From UBA3855 sp964472035 (GTDB taxonomy: Bacteria; Bacillota; Clostridia; Oscillospirales; Ruminococcaceae): a DNA stretch of 64,000 bases. Below the pieces are notes generated by a model. That model had not been told where the DNA came from, did no database searches, and was given only the letters and a program-made list of their open reading frames with translations. Shown piece by piece: positions 1 through 8,015 of the stretch (positions are counted from its first letter, which is position 1; the number at the start of each line of letters is the position of its first letter). Location: contig CAYYIT010000004.1 in the NCBI GenBank assembly GCA_964472035.1, forward strand, positions 8,422-72,421, written 5' to 3'. The translations under genes were made by a program, and so were the position numbers.

Positions 1-22
1 GCATTTTACCAATTCTTGACAT
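1..22 (-). CDS. rplF: Ribosomal protein L6, N-terminal fragment (runs off the left edge)
   Basis: Only the first seven codons are present, reading MSRIGKM on the minus strand, which is the typical start of bacterial L6. A GGAGG ribosome binding site lies just upstream at about 29-34. It follows rpsH by 12 bases, the normal spc-operon order. The rest of the gene is outside the window. Confidence 0.85.
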
Positions 23-34
23 AAGATGTCCTCC

Positions 35-433
35 TTACCAAATGTATGCGAGTACTTCACCGCCGACATTCAAAGCTCTTGCCTTCTTGTCGGTCATGAT
101 ACCCTTAGATGTGGATACGATTGCAATGCCCAGGCCCTTACGAACCTTCGGCATATCCTCACAGCTAGAATAAATGCGCAGACCCGGCTTGGAAACCCTG
201 CGTAAGCCTGTGATTACCGGAGTTCTGTTGTCTGTATACTTCAGAGTTACTCTGATAATGCCCTGCTTACCGTCATCAACGATCTGGTAACCCTTGATAT
301 AACCCTCTTCAGAGAGGATCTCAGTGATTGCCTTCTTCACGTTGGATGCGGGAATGTCAACCGTGGCGTGCTTCGCAGAGCTTGCATTACGGATTCTTGT
401 GAGCAGATCTGCGATTGTATCAGAAATTTGCAT
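35..433 (-). CDS. rpsH: 30S ribosomal protein S8
   Basis: 132 aa, full length for S8. It opens with MQISDTIADLLTRIRNA, the conserved S8 N-terminus, and closes with the conserved ALNVGGEVLAYIW. S8 binds the central domain of 16S rRNA and in several bacteria represses its own operon. It lies between the S14 and L6 genes with a GGAGG ribosome binding site before the ATG. Nothing is unusual about it. Confidence 0.97.
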   Translation of the reverse strand: MQISDTIADLLTRIRNASSAKHATVDIPASNVKKAITEILSEEGYIKGYQIVDDGKQGIIRVTLKYTDNRTPVITGLRRVSKPGLRIYSSCEDMPKVRKGLGIAIVSTSKGIMTDKKARALNVGGEVLAYIW

Positions 434-456
434 GCCAATGACCTCCTTATACTATT

Positions 457-642
457 TTACCAGCTTGCCTTCTTAACACCCGGGATCTGGCCATCATTTG
501 CCAGCTCTCTGAAGCAGATACGGCATACGCCGTACTTTCTCAGATATGCGTGCGGTCTGCCGCAAATCTTGCATCTGCTGTATGCTCTTGTGGAGAACTT
601 CGGTGTCTTCTGCTGCTTGTTAATCATTGCCTTCTTAGCCAT
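457..642 (-). CDS. rpsN: 30S ribosomal protein S14, zinc-binding (type Z)
   Basis: 61 aa, the length of the short zinc-binding S14 paralogue rather than the ~90-100 aa zinc-free form. Two CxxC pairs are visible, CKIC near residue 24 and CRIC near residue 40, and they form the zinc ribbon. It ends in the conserved PGVKKASW. It lies between L5 and S8 as in other Firmicutes. S14 assembles late into the 30S head. Confidence 0.97.
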   Translation of the reverse strand: MAKKAMINKQQKTPKFSTRAYSRCKICGRPHAYLRKYGVCRICFRELANDGQIPGVKKASW

Positions 643-658
643 TTGATTTCCTCCCTAA

Positions 659-1198
659 TTAGTCAGCAAACGGAGCGCCGAGCAGTTTCAGCAGTTCCTT
701 TGCTTCTTCATCGGTTTCAGCAGTTGTGATAAAGTTGATATCCATACCACGTACCTTGTCGATCTTATCATACTCGATCTCGGGGAAAATCAGCTGCTCC
801 TTGATACCGGTAGAGTAGTTGCCCTTACCGTCAAAGGAATTACCATTGATTCCTCTGAAGTCACGTACACGCGGGAAAGCCACGTTAAACAGCTTATCTA
901 CGAAATCGTACATTCTCTCGCCACGCAGTGTAACCTTTACACCGATCGGCATGCCTTCACGCAGCTTGAAGTTCGCAACGGACTTCTTAGCGCGGCAAAC
1001 GATCGGCTTCTGGCCAGTGATGATAGCCAGATCGTTCATGATCGCATCGATCACCTTTGCGTTGTCCTTTGCCTCACCGGCACCAACGTTGATGACTACC
1101 TTATCGAGCTTCGGAATCTGCATAACGCTCTTATATCCGAACTTCTTCATCATTGCAGGAGCAACAGTGCTGACATACATATCCTTCATTCTTGCCAT
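659..1198 (-). CDS. rplE: 50S ribosomal protein L5
   Basis: 179 aa from the start MARMKDMYVS. This ATG is preferred over one 21 codons upstream because a GGAGG sits 6-10 bases before it and the extra residues do not resemble L5. Conserved stretches include VVINVGAGEAKDN and the C-terminal DINFITTAETDEEAKELL. L5 binds 5S rRNA in the central protuberance of the 50S subunit. It lies directly downstream of rplX. Confidence 0.97.
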   Translation of the reverse strand: MARMKDMYVSTVAPAMMKKFGYKSVMQIPKLDKVVINVGAGEAKDNAKVIDAIMNDLAIITGQKPIVCRAKKSVANFKLREGMPIGVKVTLRGERMYDFVDKLFNVAFPRVRDFRGINGNSFDGKGNYSTGIKEQLIFPEIEYDKIDKVRGMDINFITTAETDEEAKELLKLLGAPFAD

Positions 1199-1211
1199 TG
1201 TCGTTCCTCCT

Positions 1212-1559
1212 TTACTCGAAAGACTTGCCGCACTTCTTGCAAGCGCGGAGCTTCTTGCCATCTTCTACAACATGACCAACTCTGGTGGGCTTGCCGCACT
1301 TCGGGCAAACGAGCTGTACCTTGCAAGCGTAGATCGGAGCTTCAGCCTTTACGATGTTGCCGCTCTGGCCCATTGCTGTGGGCTTAACGTGCTTGGTAAT
1401 CATGTTGAAGCCTTCAACGATTACCTTACCTTCCTTGGGGCTTACCTCCAGAACCTTGCCGGTTCTCAGGTCATGGTCTTCATTCTTATACTTGTATTCT
1501 GCCTTACCGGTCAGAAGAACAACGGTGTCACCGGTTTTTACATGAACCTTATTACTCAT
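1212..1559 (-). CDS. rplX: 50S ribosomal protein L24
   Basis: 115 aa beginning MSNKVHVKTGDTVVLLTGK, a KOW-type RNA-binding motif typical of L24. The ATG at 1559 is chosen because GGAGGTG lies at the right distance; an upstream in-frame start overlaps that site. The C-terminal half has two CxxC pairs (CPKCGKP, CKKCGKS), which fit the zinc-ribbon form of L24 seen in many Firmicutes. L24 starts 50S assembly at the 5' end of 23S rRNA. Confidence 0.96.
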   Translation of the reverse strand: MSNKVHVKTGDTVVLLTGKAEYKYKNEDHDLRTGKVLEVSPKEGKVIVEGFNMITKHVKPTAMGQSGNIVKAEAPIYACKVQLVCPKCGKPTRVGHVVEDGKKLRACKKCGKSFE

Positions 1560-1573
1560 TCCTGACACCTCCA

Positions 1574-1942
1574 TTAAAGTACTTCCGGAGCAAGGCTGAG
1601 GATCTTCATATAGTCCTTCTCACGAAGCTCTCTTGCTACCGGCCCGAAGATACGGGTACCTCTCGGGTTCTTGTCTTCCTTGATGATTACGGCTGCATTC
1701 TCGTCGAAACGGATGTATGTGCCGTCTTCTCTTCTCAGACCCTTAGCGCTGCGAACGATAACTGCCTTAACAACATCGCCCTTCTTTACCACGCCGCCGG
1801 GTGTTGCTTTCTTTACTGATGCTACGACAACATCACCGATGTTGGCATATCTTCTGCGTGTACCGCCCAGTACTCGGATACACATCAGCTCTTTTGCGCC
1901 GGTGTTGTCAGCAACCTTCAGGTAAGACTGCATCTGAATCAT
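1574..1942 (-). CDS. rplN: 50S ribosomal protein L14
   Basis: 122 aa, standard length. It begins MIQMQSYLKVADNTGAKEL and holds the L14 signature around GTRRRYANIGD, ending ILSLAPEVL. L14 packs next to L19 at the subunit interface and contacts 16S rRNA. It sits between rpsQ and rplX with a GGAGG ribosome binding site upstream. Confidence 0.97.
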   Translation of the reverse strand: MIQMQSYLKVADNTGAKELMCIRVLGGTRRRYANIGDVVVASVKKATPGGVVKKGDVVKAVIVRSAKGLRREDGTYIRFDENAAVIIKEDKNPRGTRIFGPVARELREKDYMKILSLAPEVL

Positions 1943-1998
1943 GTGCGTTCCTCCTCTCGGAAACTGCTCTTCTCAGCGGTTTCCTTGTCGCTTATATC

Positions 1999-2256
1999 TT
2001 ACTTAGCCTTTTCAATGATGTTGACTACACGCCATCTCTTATCCTTGGACAGGGGACGTGTTTCCATAACCGCTACACGGTCGCCGACTCTGCACTCATT
2101 GTTTTCATCATGAGCCTTCAGTCTAACTGTACGCTTGATGATCTTCTTGTAAAGCGGATGCTTTACGTTGTCAACAATTGCTACAACGACTGTCTTATCC
2201 ATCTTGTCGCTGACAACCATACCGGTTCTTGTCTTTCTAAGATTTCTTTCAGCCAC
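1999..2256 (-). CDS. rpsQ: 30S ribosomal protein S17
   Basis: 85 aa, normal length. It carries the OB-fold S17 signature GMVVSDKMDKTVVVAI near the N-terminus and GDRVAVMETRPLSKDKRW further on. S17 is a primary 16S rRNA binder. The gene follows rpmC by 17 bases. Confidence 0.97.
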   Translation of the reverse strand: MAERNLRKTRTGMVVSDKMDKTVVVAIVDNVKHPLYKKIIKRTVRLKAHDENNECRVGDRVAVMETRPLSKDKRWRVVNIIEKAK

Positions 2257-2273
2257 AGCGTTTTCCTCCTATC

Positions 2274-2471
2274 TTACTTTGCGCTCTGTTCTGCTTCACG
2301 CAGACAGGTTTTAACGCGTGCAATATCCTTCTTGACAGCCTTTACCTTTGCAGTGTTATCGAGCTGACTAACTGCAAGCTGGAAGCGGAGCGCAAAAAGC
2401 TCTTCCTTCAGGCTGACAAGCTTCTGATTCATCTCATCGACAGTCATTTCTCTGATTTCTGTTGCTTTCAT
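2274..2471 (-). CDS. rpmC: 50S ribosomal protein L29
   Basis: 65 aa, standard length, mostly helical. It begins MKATEIREMTVDEMNQKL and includes the L29 motif LKEELFALRFQLAVSQL. L29 borders the polypeptide exit tunnel, next to L23. It lies between rplP and rpsQ in the conserved order. Confidence 0.97.
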   Translation of the reverse strand: MKATEIREMTVDEMNQKLVSLKEELFALRFQLAVSQLDNTAKVKAVKKDIARVKTCLREAEQSAK

Positions 2472-2485
2472 GCTTACTCCCCTCC

Positions 2486-2899
2486 TTACTGTTCTTCCTT
2501 AGTGATAAACTTGCACTTGATCGGCAGCTTGTGCATTGCCAGACGCATTGCCTCTCTTGCGGTCTCTTCCGGTACGCCCTTGATCTCGAACAGTACTCTG
2601 CCCGGCTTAACAACGGCTACCCAGTACTCAGGAGAACCCTTACCGGAACCCATTCGTGTTTCAGCAGGCTTCTCAGTGATCGGCTTGTCAGGGAAAATCT
2701 TGATCCATACCTGACCGCCTCTCTTGATATAACGGGTCATAGCGATACGGGCAGACTCGATCTGGTTGGATGTGATCCATGCGGGCTCGAGAGCCTGCAG
2801 ACCGAAATCACCGTAGCTTACTGTATTACCTCTGTATGCCTTACCTGTCAGACGTCCTCTGTGAACTCTGCGGTACTTTACTCTCTTCGGAAGCAGCAT
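2486..2899 (-). CDS. rplP: 50S ribosomal protein L16
   Basis: 137 aa beginning MLLPKRVKYRRVHRGRLTGK, the conserved L16 N-terminus. The signatures RGGQVWIKIFPDKP and MGSGKGSPEYWVAVVKPG are intact. L16 helps position tRNA near the A site and peptidyl transferase centre. Its ATG overlaps the rpsC stop (TAATG), so the two are probably translationally coupled. Confidence 0.97.
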   Translation of the reverse strand: MLLPKRVKYRRVHRGRLTGKAYRGNTVSYGDFGLQALEPAWITSNQIESARIAMTRYIKRGGQVWIKIFPDKPITEKPAETRMGSGKGSPEYWVAVVKPGRVLFEIKGVPEETAREAMRLAMHKLPIKCKFITKEEQ

Positions 2900-3687
2900 T
2901 ACTTGTTACCTCCCTCTCTTCTCGGCGCACGATCTTTGTTGAACGGACGCTTGTTATCACGGTTGTCACGACGGTCGCCGCGCTTCTTGTCGGGTCTTGC
3001 ATCTCTGCGCTTCTTCTCGGACTTTTCTCTTGCAGCCATTGCCTTTGCAGCATCGCCCTTGAGAACTTCGCCCTTGTAGATCCAAACCTTTACGCCCAGC
3101 TTACCGTATGTGGTGTCTGCCTCAGCAAAACCATAGTCGATGTCTGCGCGGATGGTCTGCAGCGGGATGGTACCCTCATGGTAGCTCTCAGAACGAGCGA
3201 TTTCTGCACCGCCCAGTCTGCCGGATACCATGGTCTTGATGCCCTTTGCGTTCAGACGCATTGCTCTGCCGATGCACTGCTTCATTGCACGACGGAAGGA
3301 TGCTCTGTTCTCGAGATCCAGTGCAATTCTCTCAGCTACCAGCTGTGCGTCCAGGTCGGGCTGCTTTACTTCGAGAATGTTGATTGCAACACTCTTCTTC
3401 ATCATCTTTTCAAGCTGAACACGCAGCTTTTCGATCTCTGCACCGCCGCGGCCGATTACGATACCGGGCTTTGCGCAGTGAATGTGGATTCTTACCTTAT
3501 CTTCAGCAAAACGCTCGATTTCTACACGGGGTACACCTGCAGGCTTGAGAGTCTTCAGGATGTAATTACGTACGTTGTAGTCTTCAACCAGTGTATCGCC
3601 GAAGTCAGCCTTCTTGGCAAACCAACGAGAATCCCAATCTTTAATAACGCCGACACGGAGACCGTGCGGATTAACCTTCTGGCCCAT
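2899..3687 (-). CDS. rpsC: 30S ribosomal protein S3
   Basis: 262 aa beginning MGQKVNPHGLRVGVIKDWDS. A type II KH domain occupies roughly residues 40-110 with the GxxG-bearing segment KPGIVIGRGGAEIEKL, followed by the S3 C-terminal domain. The last ~50 residues are a Lys/Arg/Asp-rich tail, longer than in the ~210-230 aa homologues. S3 lies at the mRNA entry tunnel and has mRNA-unwinding activity. It is probably translationally coupled to rplP. Confidence 0.97.
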   Translation of the reverse strand: MGQKVNPHGLRVGVIKDWDSRWFAKKADFGDTLVEDYNVRNYILKTLKPAGVPRVEIERFAEDKVRIHIHCAKPGIVIGRGGAEIEKLRVQLEKMMKKSVAINILEVKQPDLDAQLVAERIALDLENRASFRRAMKQCIGRAMRLNAKGIKTMVSGRLGGAEIARSESYHEGTIPLQTIRADIDYGFAEADTTYGKLGVKVWIYKGEVLKGDAAKAMAAREKSEKKRRDARPDKKRGDRRDNRDNKRPFNKDRAPRREGGNK

Positions 3688-3704
3688 ACTTAACCTCCTT
3701 GGGA

Positions 3705-4040
3705 TTAGTCTTTTTCTTTCACAACGATTGTGATGTGCGATGTTCTCTTCAAAATCCGGTATGCTCTACCCTGTGCTCTGGGCATAATACGCTTCAGAAT
3801 CGGACCGGGTGTTACAAAGCACTCAGCAACATAAAGGTTGTCCTTGTTCATGTTGTGATTGTTGTCTGCATTTGCAATAGCGGACTTCAAAAGCTTTTCC
3901 AGAATCGGACTTGCTGCCTTCGGTGTGAGGCGAAGTGTTGCCAACGCTACATCAGTAGGCTTGTTTCTGATCAGGTCCAGCACGATCTGCACCTTTCTGG
4001 GAGAGATGCGGACATTTCTCAGATATGCTCTAGCTTCCAT
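3705..4040 (-). CDS. rplV: 50S ribosomal protein L22
   Basis: 111 aa beginning MEARAYLRNVRISPRKVQIV, the standard L22 start. The signature PRAQGRAYRILKRTSHI, near residue 88, corresponds to the beta-hairpin loop that lines the exit tunnel. Length and neighbours (rpsS upstream, rpsC downstream) are normal. Confidence 0.97.
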   Translation of the reverse strand: MEARAYLRNVRISPRKVQIVLDLIRNKPTDVALATLRLTPKAASPILEKLLKSAIANADNNHNMNKDNLYVAECFVTPGPILKRIMPRAQGRAYRILKRTSHITIVVKEKD

Positions 4041-4061
4041 TTCGGTTCCTCCTTCCGCTTA

Positions 4062-4346
4062 TTACTTCTTACCGTTGTTGGATGTCTTGGAGCCTGCATG
4101 ACCCTTATAGGTTCTTGTGGGTGCAAACTCACCAAGCTTGTGACCTACCATATCCTCAGTTACATATACCGGCACATGCTTTCTGCCGTCATGCACTGCG
4201 AATGTGTGACCAACAAAGTCCGGGAAGATGGTGGAAGAACGGCTCCAGGTCTTGAGCACCTTCTTCTCTCCTGCTTCGTTCATAGCCATAACTCTCTTCA
4301 GGAGTACCTCTTGTACATAAGGTCCTTTTTTTACGCTTCTGCTCAT
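4062..4346 (-). CDS. rpsS: 30S ribosomal protein S19
   Basis: 94 aa beginning MSRSVKKGPYVQEVLLKRV. The S19 signature (KTWSRSSTIFPDFVGHTFAV, then HVPVYVTEDMVGHKLGEFAPTR) is complete. S19 lies in the 30S head and contacts tRNA and the central protuberance. It lies between rplB and rplV. Confidence 0.97.
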   Translation of the reverse strand: MSRSVKKGPYVQEVLLKRVMAMNEAGEKKVLKTWSRSSTIFPDFVGHTFAVHDGRKHVPVYVTEDMVGHKLGEFAPTRTYKGHAGSKTSNNGKK

Positions 4347-4367
4347 TATGCGGTTCCTCCTTTCCGA

Positions 4368-5201
4368 TTACTTGCCATTGCGGCGCTTTACGATATACTT
4401 GTCTGTACGATTGTGGGTCTTTCTTGTCTTGTAACCCAGAGCAGGCTTGCCCCAAGGGGTAACAGGACCGGGACGACCGATGGGGGACTTGCCCTCACCA
4501 CCACCGTGCGGGTGATCGCAGGGGTTCATTACAGAACCGCGTACAGTCGGACGCCAACCCATGTGACGTACTCTACCAGCCTTACCGTAGTTAACGTTCT
4601 CGTGGTCGATGTTGGAAACCTGGCCGATTGCTGCCTTACAGCCGATCGGAACCTTTCTCATCTCACCGCTGGGGAGACGGATCAGTGCATATGCACCTTC
4701 CTTACCCATCAGCTGTGCCATGTTACCAGCACTTCTAACGAGCTGTGCGCCCTTGCCGGGATACAGTTCAATTGCATGAATGAAAGTACCAACCGGGATA
4801 TCGGAAAGCTTCAGTGCGTTGCCGGGCTTGATATCTGCATCAGCACCTGCGCGAACAACGTCGCCGACCTTCAGGCCGTGAGGTGCCAGGATGTAGCGCT
4901 TTTCGCCATCCTCGTACTGAACGAGTGCGATGAATGCGCTTCTGTTCGGATCATACTCAAGAGTCATAACGGTTGCATTCATTGCTTCCTTATCACGCTT
5001 GAAATCAATGATACGATACTTAGTTCTATTGCCGCCGCCTCTGTGACGAACGGTGATACGGCCGTAGCTGTTTCTACCGCTCTTCTTCTTCATCGGCTCC
5101 AGCAAGCTCTTCTCCGGGCCAGTCTTGCTCAGTCCAGAATAATCTGTAACTGTCATCTGACGGCGGGACGGAGTAGTAGGCTTGTAGCTCTTAATTGCCA
5201 T
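4368..5201 (-). CDS. rplB: 50S ribosomal protein L2
   Basis: 277 aa starting MAIKSYKPTTPSRR. This ATG is chosen over one three codons upstream because AAGGAGTG precedes it by about 6 bases and homologues start here. The C-terminal signature VRGSVMNPCDHPHGGGEGK contains the conserved His important for peptidyl transferase and subunit association. It follows rplW after an 80-base gap. Confidence 0.97.
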   Translation of the reverse strand: MAIKSYKPTTPSRRQMTVTDYSGLSKTGPEKSLLEPMKKKSGRNSYGRITVRHRGGGNRTKYRIIDFKRDKEAMNATVMTLEYDPNRSAFIALVQYEDGEKRYILAPHGLKVGDVVRAGADADIKPGNALKLSDIPVGTFIHAIELYPGKGAQLVRSAGNMAQLMGKEGAYALIRLPSGEMRKVPIGCKAAIGQVSNIDHENVNYGKAGRVRHMGWRPTVRGSVMNPCDHPHGGGEGKSPIGRPGPVTPWGKPALGYKTRKTHNRTDKYIVKRRNGK

Positions 5202-5280
5202 TGTTTTCACTCCTTAACATGCGATTCGCGGGAGCATATCCTCCCATACCTTGAATGGGTCTTGTCTGACGGTGTTCAGA

Positions 5281-5613
5281 TTAATACATACCGTCGAAGA
5301 ACTCGATGGTTCCTCTCTTCTTGTCAGCCTTCTTGGTGCCCTTAGCATTGGTCGGCTCGGGATTTACAGTAACAACTGCCTTCTTGTAGGAAGCGGTTGT
5401 GCCCACAAATCTGCCCATTCTCTTCTGTCTGCCGCGGCAGTTGATGGTGTTTACCTTTACAACCTCAACGTTGAACAGCTCTTCAACGGCAGCCTTGATT
5501 TCCAGCTTGTTAGCGTCCTTTGCTACCTGGAAAGTGTACTTGTTGTTCGGCAGACCGTCCATGCTCTGCTCTGTGATAATCGGCTTGAGGATGATATCCT
5601 GTGCTGCTTTCAT
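5281..5613 (-). CDS. rplW: 50S ribosomal protein L23
   Basis: 110 aa beginning MKAAQDIILKPIITEQSM, with the conserved ALFNVEV-like core (AAVEELFNVEVVKVNT). L23 sits at the tunnel exit and docks trigger factor and SRP. The C-terminus carries a short acidic/basic extension ending FFDGMY. Its start overlaps the rplD stop as TAATG. Confidence 0.96.
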   Translation of the reverse strand: MKAAQDIILKPIITEQSMDGLPNNKYTFQVAKDANKLEIKAAVEELFNVEVVKVNTINCRGRQKRMGRFVGTTASYKKAVVTVNPEPTNAKGTKKADKKRGTIEFFDGMY

Positions 5614-6236
5614 TATGCGTACACCTCCTCGATCTTTGCAACCGCATTCTTCACAACGATGAACTTGCCGCCGTTGAGAATGTCATATACATTCAGGGTG
5701 TTGACAGCTGCTGTCTTCACGCCGGGAATGTTAGCTGCGCTTCTGTATACCTTAGGATCAGCTTCTGCTGTAACGATCAGTGCCTTCTTCTCAACGTTCA
5801 GTGCCTTGAGCATTGCAGCGATCGTCTTTGTCTTATAGTCATCCATTGTCAGGGTATCGAGTACGATGAGATTGCCCTCCTGAACCTTAGTGGAAAGCGC
5901 GGACTTCATAGCCAGTCTGCGAACCTTCTTGTTCAGTGTGTATCTGTAATCTCTCGGCTTCGGACCGATTGCCACACCGCCGTGTGTCCACTGGGGAGCT
6001 CTTGTAGAACCCTGTCTTGCGTGGCCTGTACCCTTCTGTCTCCAGGGCTTTCTGCCGCCGCCGCTTACCTCAGTACGAGTCAGAGTGGACTGTGTACCCT
6101 GGCGCTGGTTTGCGAGGTAGTTCTTTACTACCATGTGCATTACGGAAACATTGGGCTCAATACCAAACACCGCATCGGAAAGCTCAGTTTCAGATACTGC
6201 GTTACCAGCCATATCGAATACTTTTACCTGTGCCAT
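5613..6236 (-). CDS. rplD: 50S ribosomal protein L4
   Basis: 207 aa. The extended tunnel loop is visible as SGGGRKPWRQKGTGHARQG near residues 60-80. L4 is an exit tunnel protein and, in E. coli, the autoregulator of the S10 operon. Whether it plays that role here cannot be read from the sequence, but the operon has a leader with a terminator-like hairpin (7415-7452). Confidence 0.97.
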   Translation of the reverse strand: MAQVKVFDMAGNAVSETELSDAVFGIEPNVSVMHMVVKNYLANQRQGTQSTLTRTEVSGGGRKPWRQKGTGHARQGSTRAPQWTHGGVAIGPKPRDYRYTLNKKVRRLAMKSALSTKVQEGNLIVLDTLTMDDYKTKTIAAMLKALNVEKKALIVTAEADPKVYRSAANIPGVKTAAVNTLNVYDILNGGKFIVVKNAVAKIEEVYA

Positions 6237-6253
6237 TTACGTTTCCTCCTTCC

Positions 6254-6883
6254 TTACGCCTTTACACTGTCAACGATGGTAACAATACCGCCCTTGGGGC
6301 CCGGAATTGCACCCTTGATTGCAATCAGGTTGTTTTCAACGTCAACCTTTACAACTTCCAGGTTCTGAACAGTTACCTTCTCAGCACCCATGTGTCCGGG
6401 CATTCCCTTGCCCTTGAAGATTCTGGACGGAGAAGAGCATGCACCCATGGAGCCTGCATGTCTGTGAACAGGGCCAGTACCGTGGGTTTCCTTCAGACGG
6501 GAGTTGTTGTGACGCTTGATGGTACCCTGGAATCCCTTACCCTTGCTGGTGCCGGAAACATCTACGATGTCGCCAACAGCAAATGTGTCAGCCTTTACGA
6601 GGCTGCCTGCTTCCATAGAGCAATCGTCAAACTTGAATTCCTTCAGGGTCTTCTTGTAGCCGGCTTCAGCCTTGTCAAAATGACCCTTCATCGGCTTGTT
6701 CACTCTGTTAGCCTTCTTGTCGCCATAACCGAGCTGAACTGCTGCATAACCATCGTTTTCAACGGTCTTTACCTGTACAACTACGCAGGGACCAGCTTCT
6801 ACAACGGTTACCGGGATCACTTTGCCGTTCTCATCGAAGATCTGAGTCATACCGATCTTCTTGCCGATAATACCTTTTTGCAT
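6254..6883 (-). CDS. rplC: 50S ribosomal protein L3
   Basis: 209 aa from MQKGIIGKKIGMTQIFDENG. This start is chosen because a GGAGG lies 6-12 bases upstream and the 21 in-frame residues before it are not L3-like. The W-finger region near GTGPVHRHAGSMGACSSPSR is present. L3 is one of the two initiators of 50S assembly. It is the second gene of the operon, after rpsJ. Confidence 0.97.
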   Translation of the reverse strand: MQKGIIGKKIGMTQIFDENGKVIPVTVVEAGPCVVVQVKTVENDGYAAVQLGYGDKKANRVNKPMKGHFDKAEAGYKKTLKEFKFDDCSMEAGSLVKADTFAVGDIVDVSGTSKGKGFQGTIKRHNNSRLKETHGTGPVHRHAGSMGACSSPSRIFKGKGMPGHMGAEKVTVQNLEVVKVDVENNLIAIKGAIPGPKGGIVTIVDSVKA

Positions 6884-6992
6884 TTGTTTTTCCTCCTTAT
6901 GGTTATTGGTTGGCATTTGCCAACATGACCGGATGAATCGCTTCATCCATGGAACATCGTACGTTTCTGTACGATACCGCAGATCGCTGGAA

Positions 6993-7307
6993 TTACTTTA
7001 CTTCCATTACGATGTCCACACCTGCGGGGAGTTCGAGCTTCTGCAGAGCCTCTGTTGTCTTCGCTGTCGGACGGATTACGTCGATCAGACGCTTGTGTGT
7101 ACGCTGCTCAAACTGCTCACGGCTGTCCTTGTACTTGTGTACCGCACGAAGAATTGTTACGATCTCCTTCTCTGTCGGCAACGGGATCGGACCGGATACG
7201 CTTGCGCCGCTTCTCTTTGCTGCCTCAACAATCTTTGCTGCTGCTGCATCAACAGTTGCATGCTCATAGCCCTTGATCTTGATTCTGATCTTTTCGCTTA
7301 CTGCCAC
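6993..7307 (-). CDS. rpsJ: 30S ribosomal protein S10
   Basis: 104 aa, MAVSEKIRIKIKGYEHATVD, standard S10/NusE. The start codon is GTG, with AAGGAGG about 9 bases upstream. S10 is a 30S head protein and, as NusE, joins NusB in antitermination. It is the first gene of this operon, with a leader of about 355 bases containing hairpins (7390-7452) and a promoter at 7669-7697. Confidence 0.96.
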   Translation of the reverse strand: MAVSEKIRIKIKGYEHATVDAAAAKIVEAAKRSGASVSGPIPLPTEKEIVTILRAVHKYKDSREQFEQRTHKRLIDVIRPTAKTTEALQKLELPAGVDIVMEVK

Positions 7308-7389
7308 TTCTTTTCGCCTCCTTGTATGGGTGGTAATACAGGGCAGGACTTTTGTCCGGAATTCTGACCATTCGTTTTTACACTAAGCC

Positions 7390-7404
7390 GGGTGTATCGC
7401 ACCC
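7390..7404 (-). other. Small hairpin in the S10 leader
   Basis: GGGTG pairs with CACCC around a five-base loop, just downstream (minus-strand sense) of the terminator-like hairpin and upstream of rpsJ. Confidence 0.5.
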
Positions 7405-7414
7405 TCTTTTACAT

Positions 7415-7452
7415 AAAAAACCGGAAATCTTACGCATCTGTTAAGATCCCGG
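7415..7452 (-). terminator. Terminator-like hairpin (attenuator candidate) in the S10 leader
   Basis: On the minus strand CCGGGATCTTA pairs with TAAGATTTCCGG around a loop of about nine bases, followed at once by six Ts. It lies between the operon promoter and rpsJ, so it can stop transcription before the first gene. Confidence 0.7.
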
Positions 7453-7668
7453 ACGAATGCAGCATCGCAGCACAGTTCATTTGTGCAGACGCAGGTTCAT
7501 CGTAACCTGAACACGCAGTTCTGCCATGTCACTGTTCCACATACTGTGCCATCATTCCTTGTCGCCCGGTTTGAAATCGGACATACTCCACGAAAATTCC
7601 CTGACAAACCGTCAGCAACCTTTCGCTTCAACGCATATCTTTTGTCCAGCTTCCGCTGAACCTTCACT

Positions 7669-7697
7669 ATTATAACACAACACGGTTCCGATTGCAA
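7669..7697 (-). promoter_or_regulatory. Promoter of the S10 operon
   Basis: Minus-strand TTGCAA (7692-7697) and TATAAT (7669-7674) are separated by exactly 17 bases, a near-consensus sigma-A promoter. The predicted start of transcription is about 355 bases before rpsJ. Confidence 0.85.
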
Positions 7698-7699
7698 GC

Positions 7700-7980
7700 G
7701 TTTTCTTCATTTTTCTGCAATTTTAATTGTAAATTTTTTGTGAACGAACAAAAACAGCATTCTATCCAAACTTCCGCCGCAAAATTCTCCGTTTTGCACG
7801 AAGCCCCAGTGCAACTTACTGACGTCTCTGCTTATCCAAATGGCCTGGTCTCCGAATTCACCCTCCCCCTGACCCCCTCCCTGCAGGGAGGGGGGATACG
7901 TTGGGGTGCTGCCGCACCCCGCCCGCCCTCCTGCGGAGTGCTTTTTCAGAAAATCGCCGCCTGACTCCCATGACAGCAAA
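7700..7980. repeat. Intergenic stretch with a GC-rich hairpin element
   Basis: The first ~150 bases are AT-rich with nothing recognisable. From about 7855 to 7945 the sequence turns C/G-rich and includes the perfect palindrome CCCCTCCCTGCAGGGAGGGG near 7876-7898 and a second hairpin GGGGTGCTGCCGCACCCC. It resembles the dispersed GC-rich intergenic hairpin elements common in gut Firmicutes; a similar-style block occurs near 50300-50420. Confidence 0.4.
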
Positions 7981-8003
7981 CCCCCGATGCAATGCATCGG
8001 GGG
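7981..8003 (-). terminator. Terminator after the M23 peptidase gene
   Basis: A perfect stem CCCCCGATGC/GCATCGGGGG with a short loop, followed in the minus direction by TTTGCTGT. It starts 12 bases after the stop codon at 8016. Confidence 0.7.
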
Positions 8004-8015
8004 CACTCGCTTATA

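Larger units (their letters stand above)
7308..7660 (-). promoter_or_regulatory. Long leader of the S10 operon
   Basis: About 350 untranslated bases separate the promoter from the rpsJ GTG. The stretch holds a terminator-like hairpin and a second small hairpin, both annotated separately. No plausible short ORF was found. Long autoregulatory leaders are known for ribosomal operons; the ligand protein here is unknown. Confidence 0.6.

Noticed and set aside
819..6928. Long plus-strand open frames across the ribosomal protein operon
   Set aside because: They are shadows of the conserved minus-strand ribosomal genes.
7497..7697. 66-codon minus-strand open frame in the S10 leader
   Set aside because: It would start upstream of the predicted transcription start and has no ribosome binding site.
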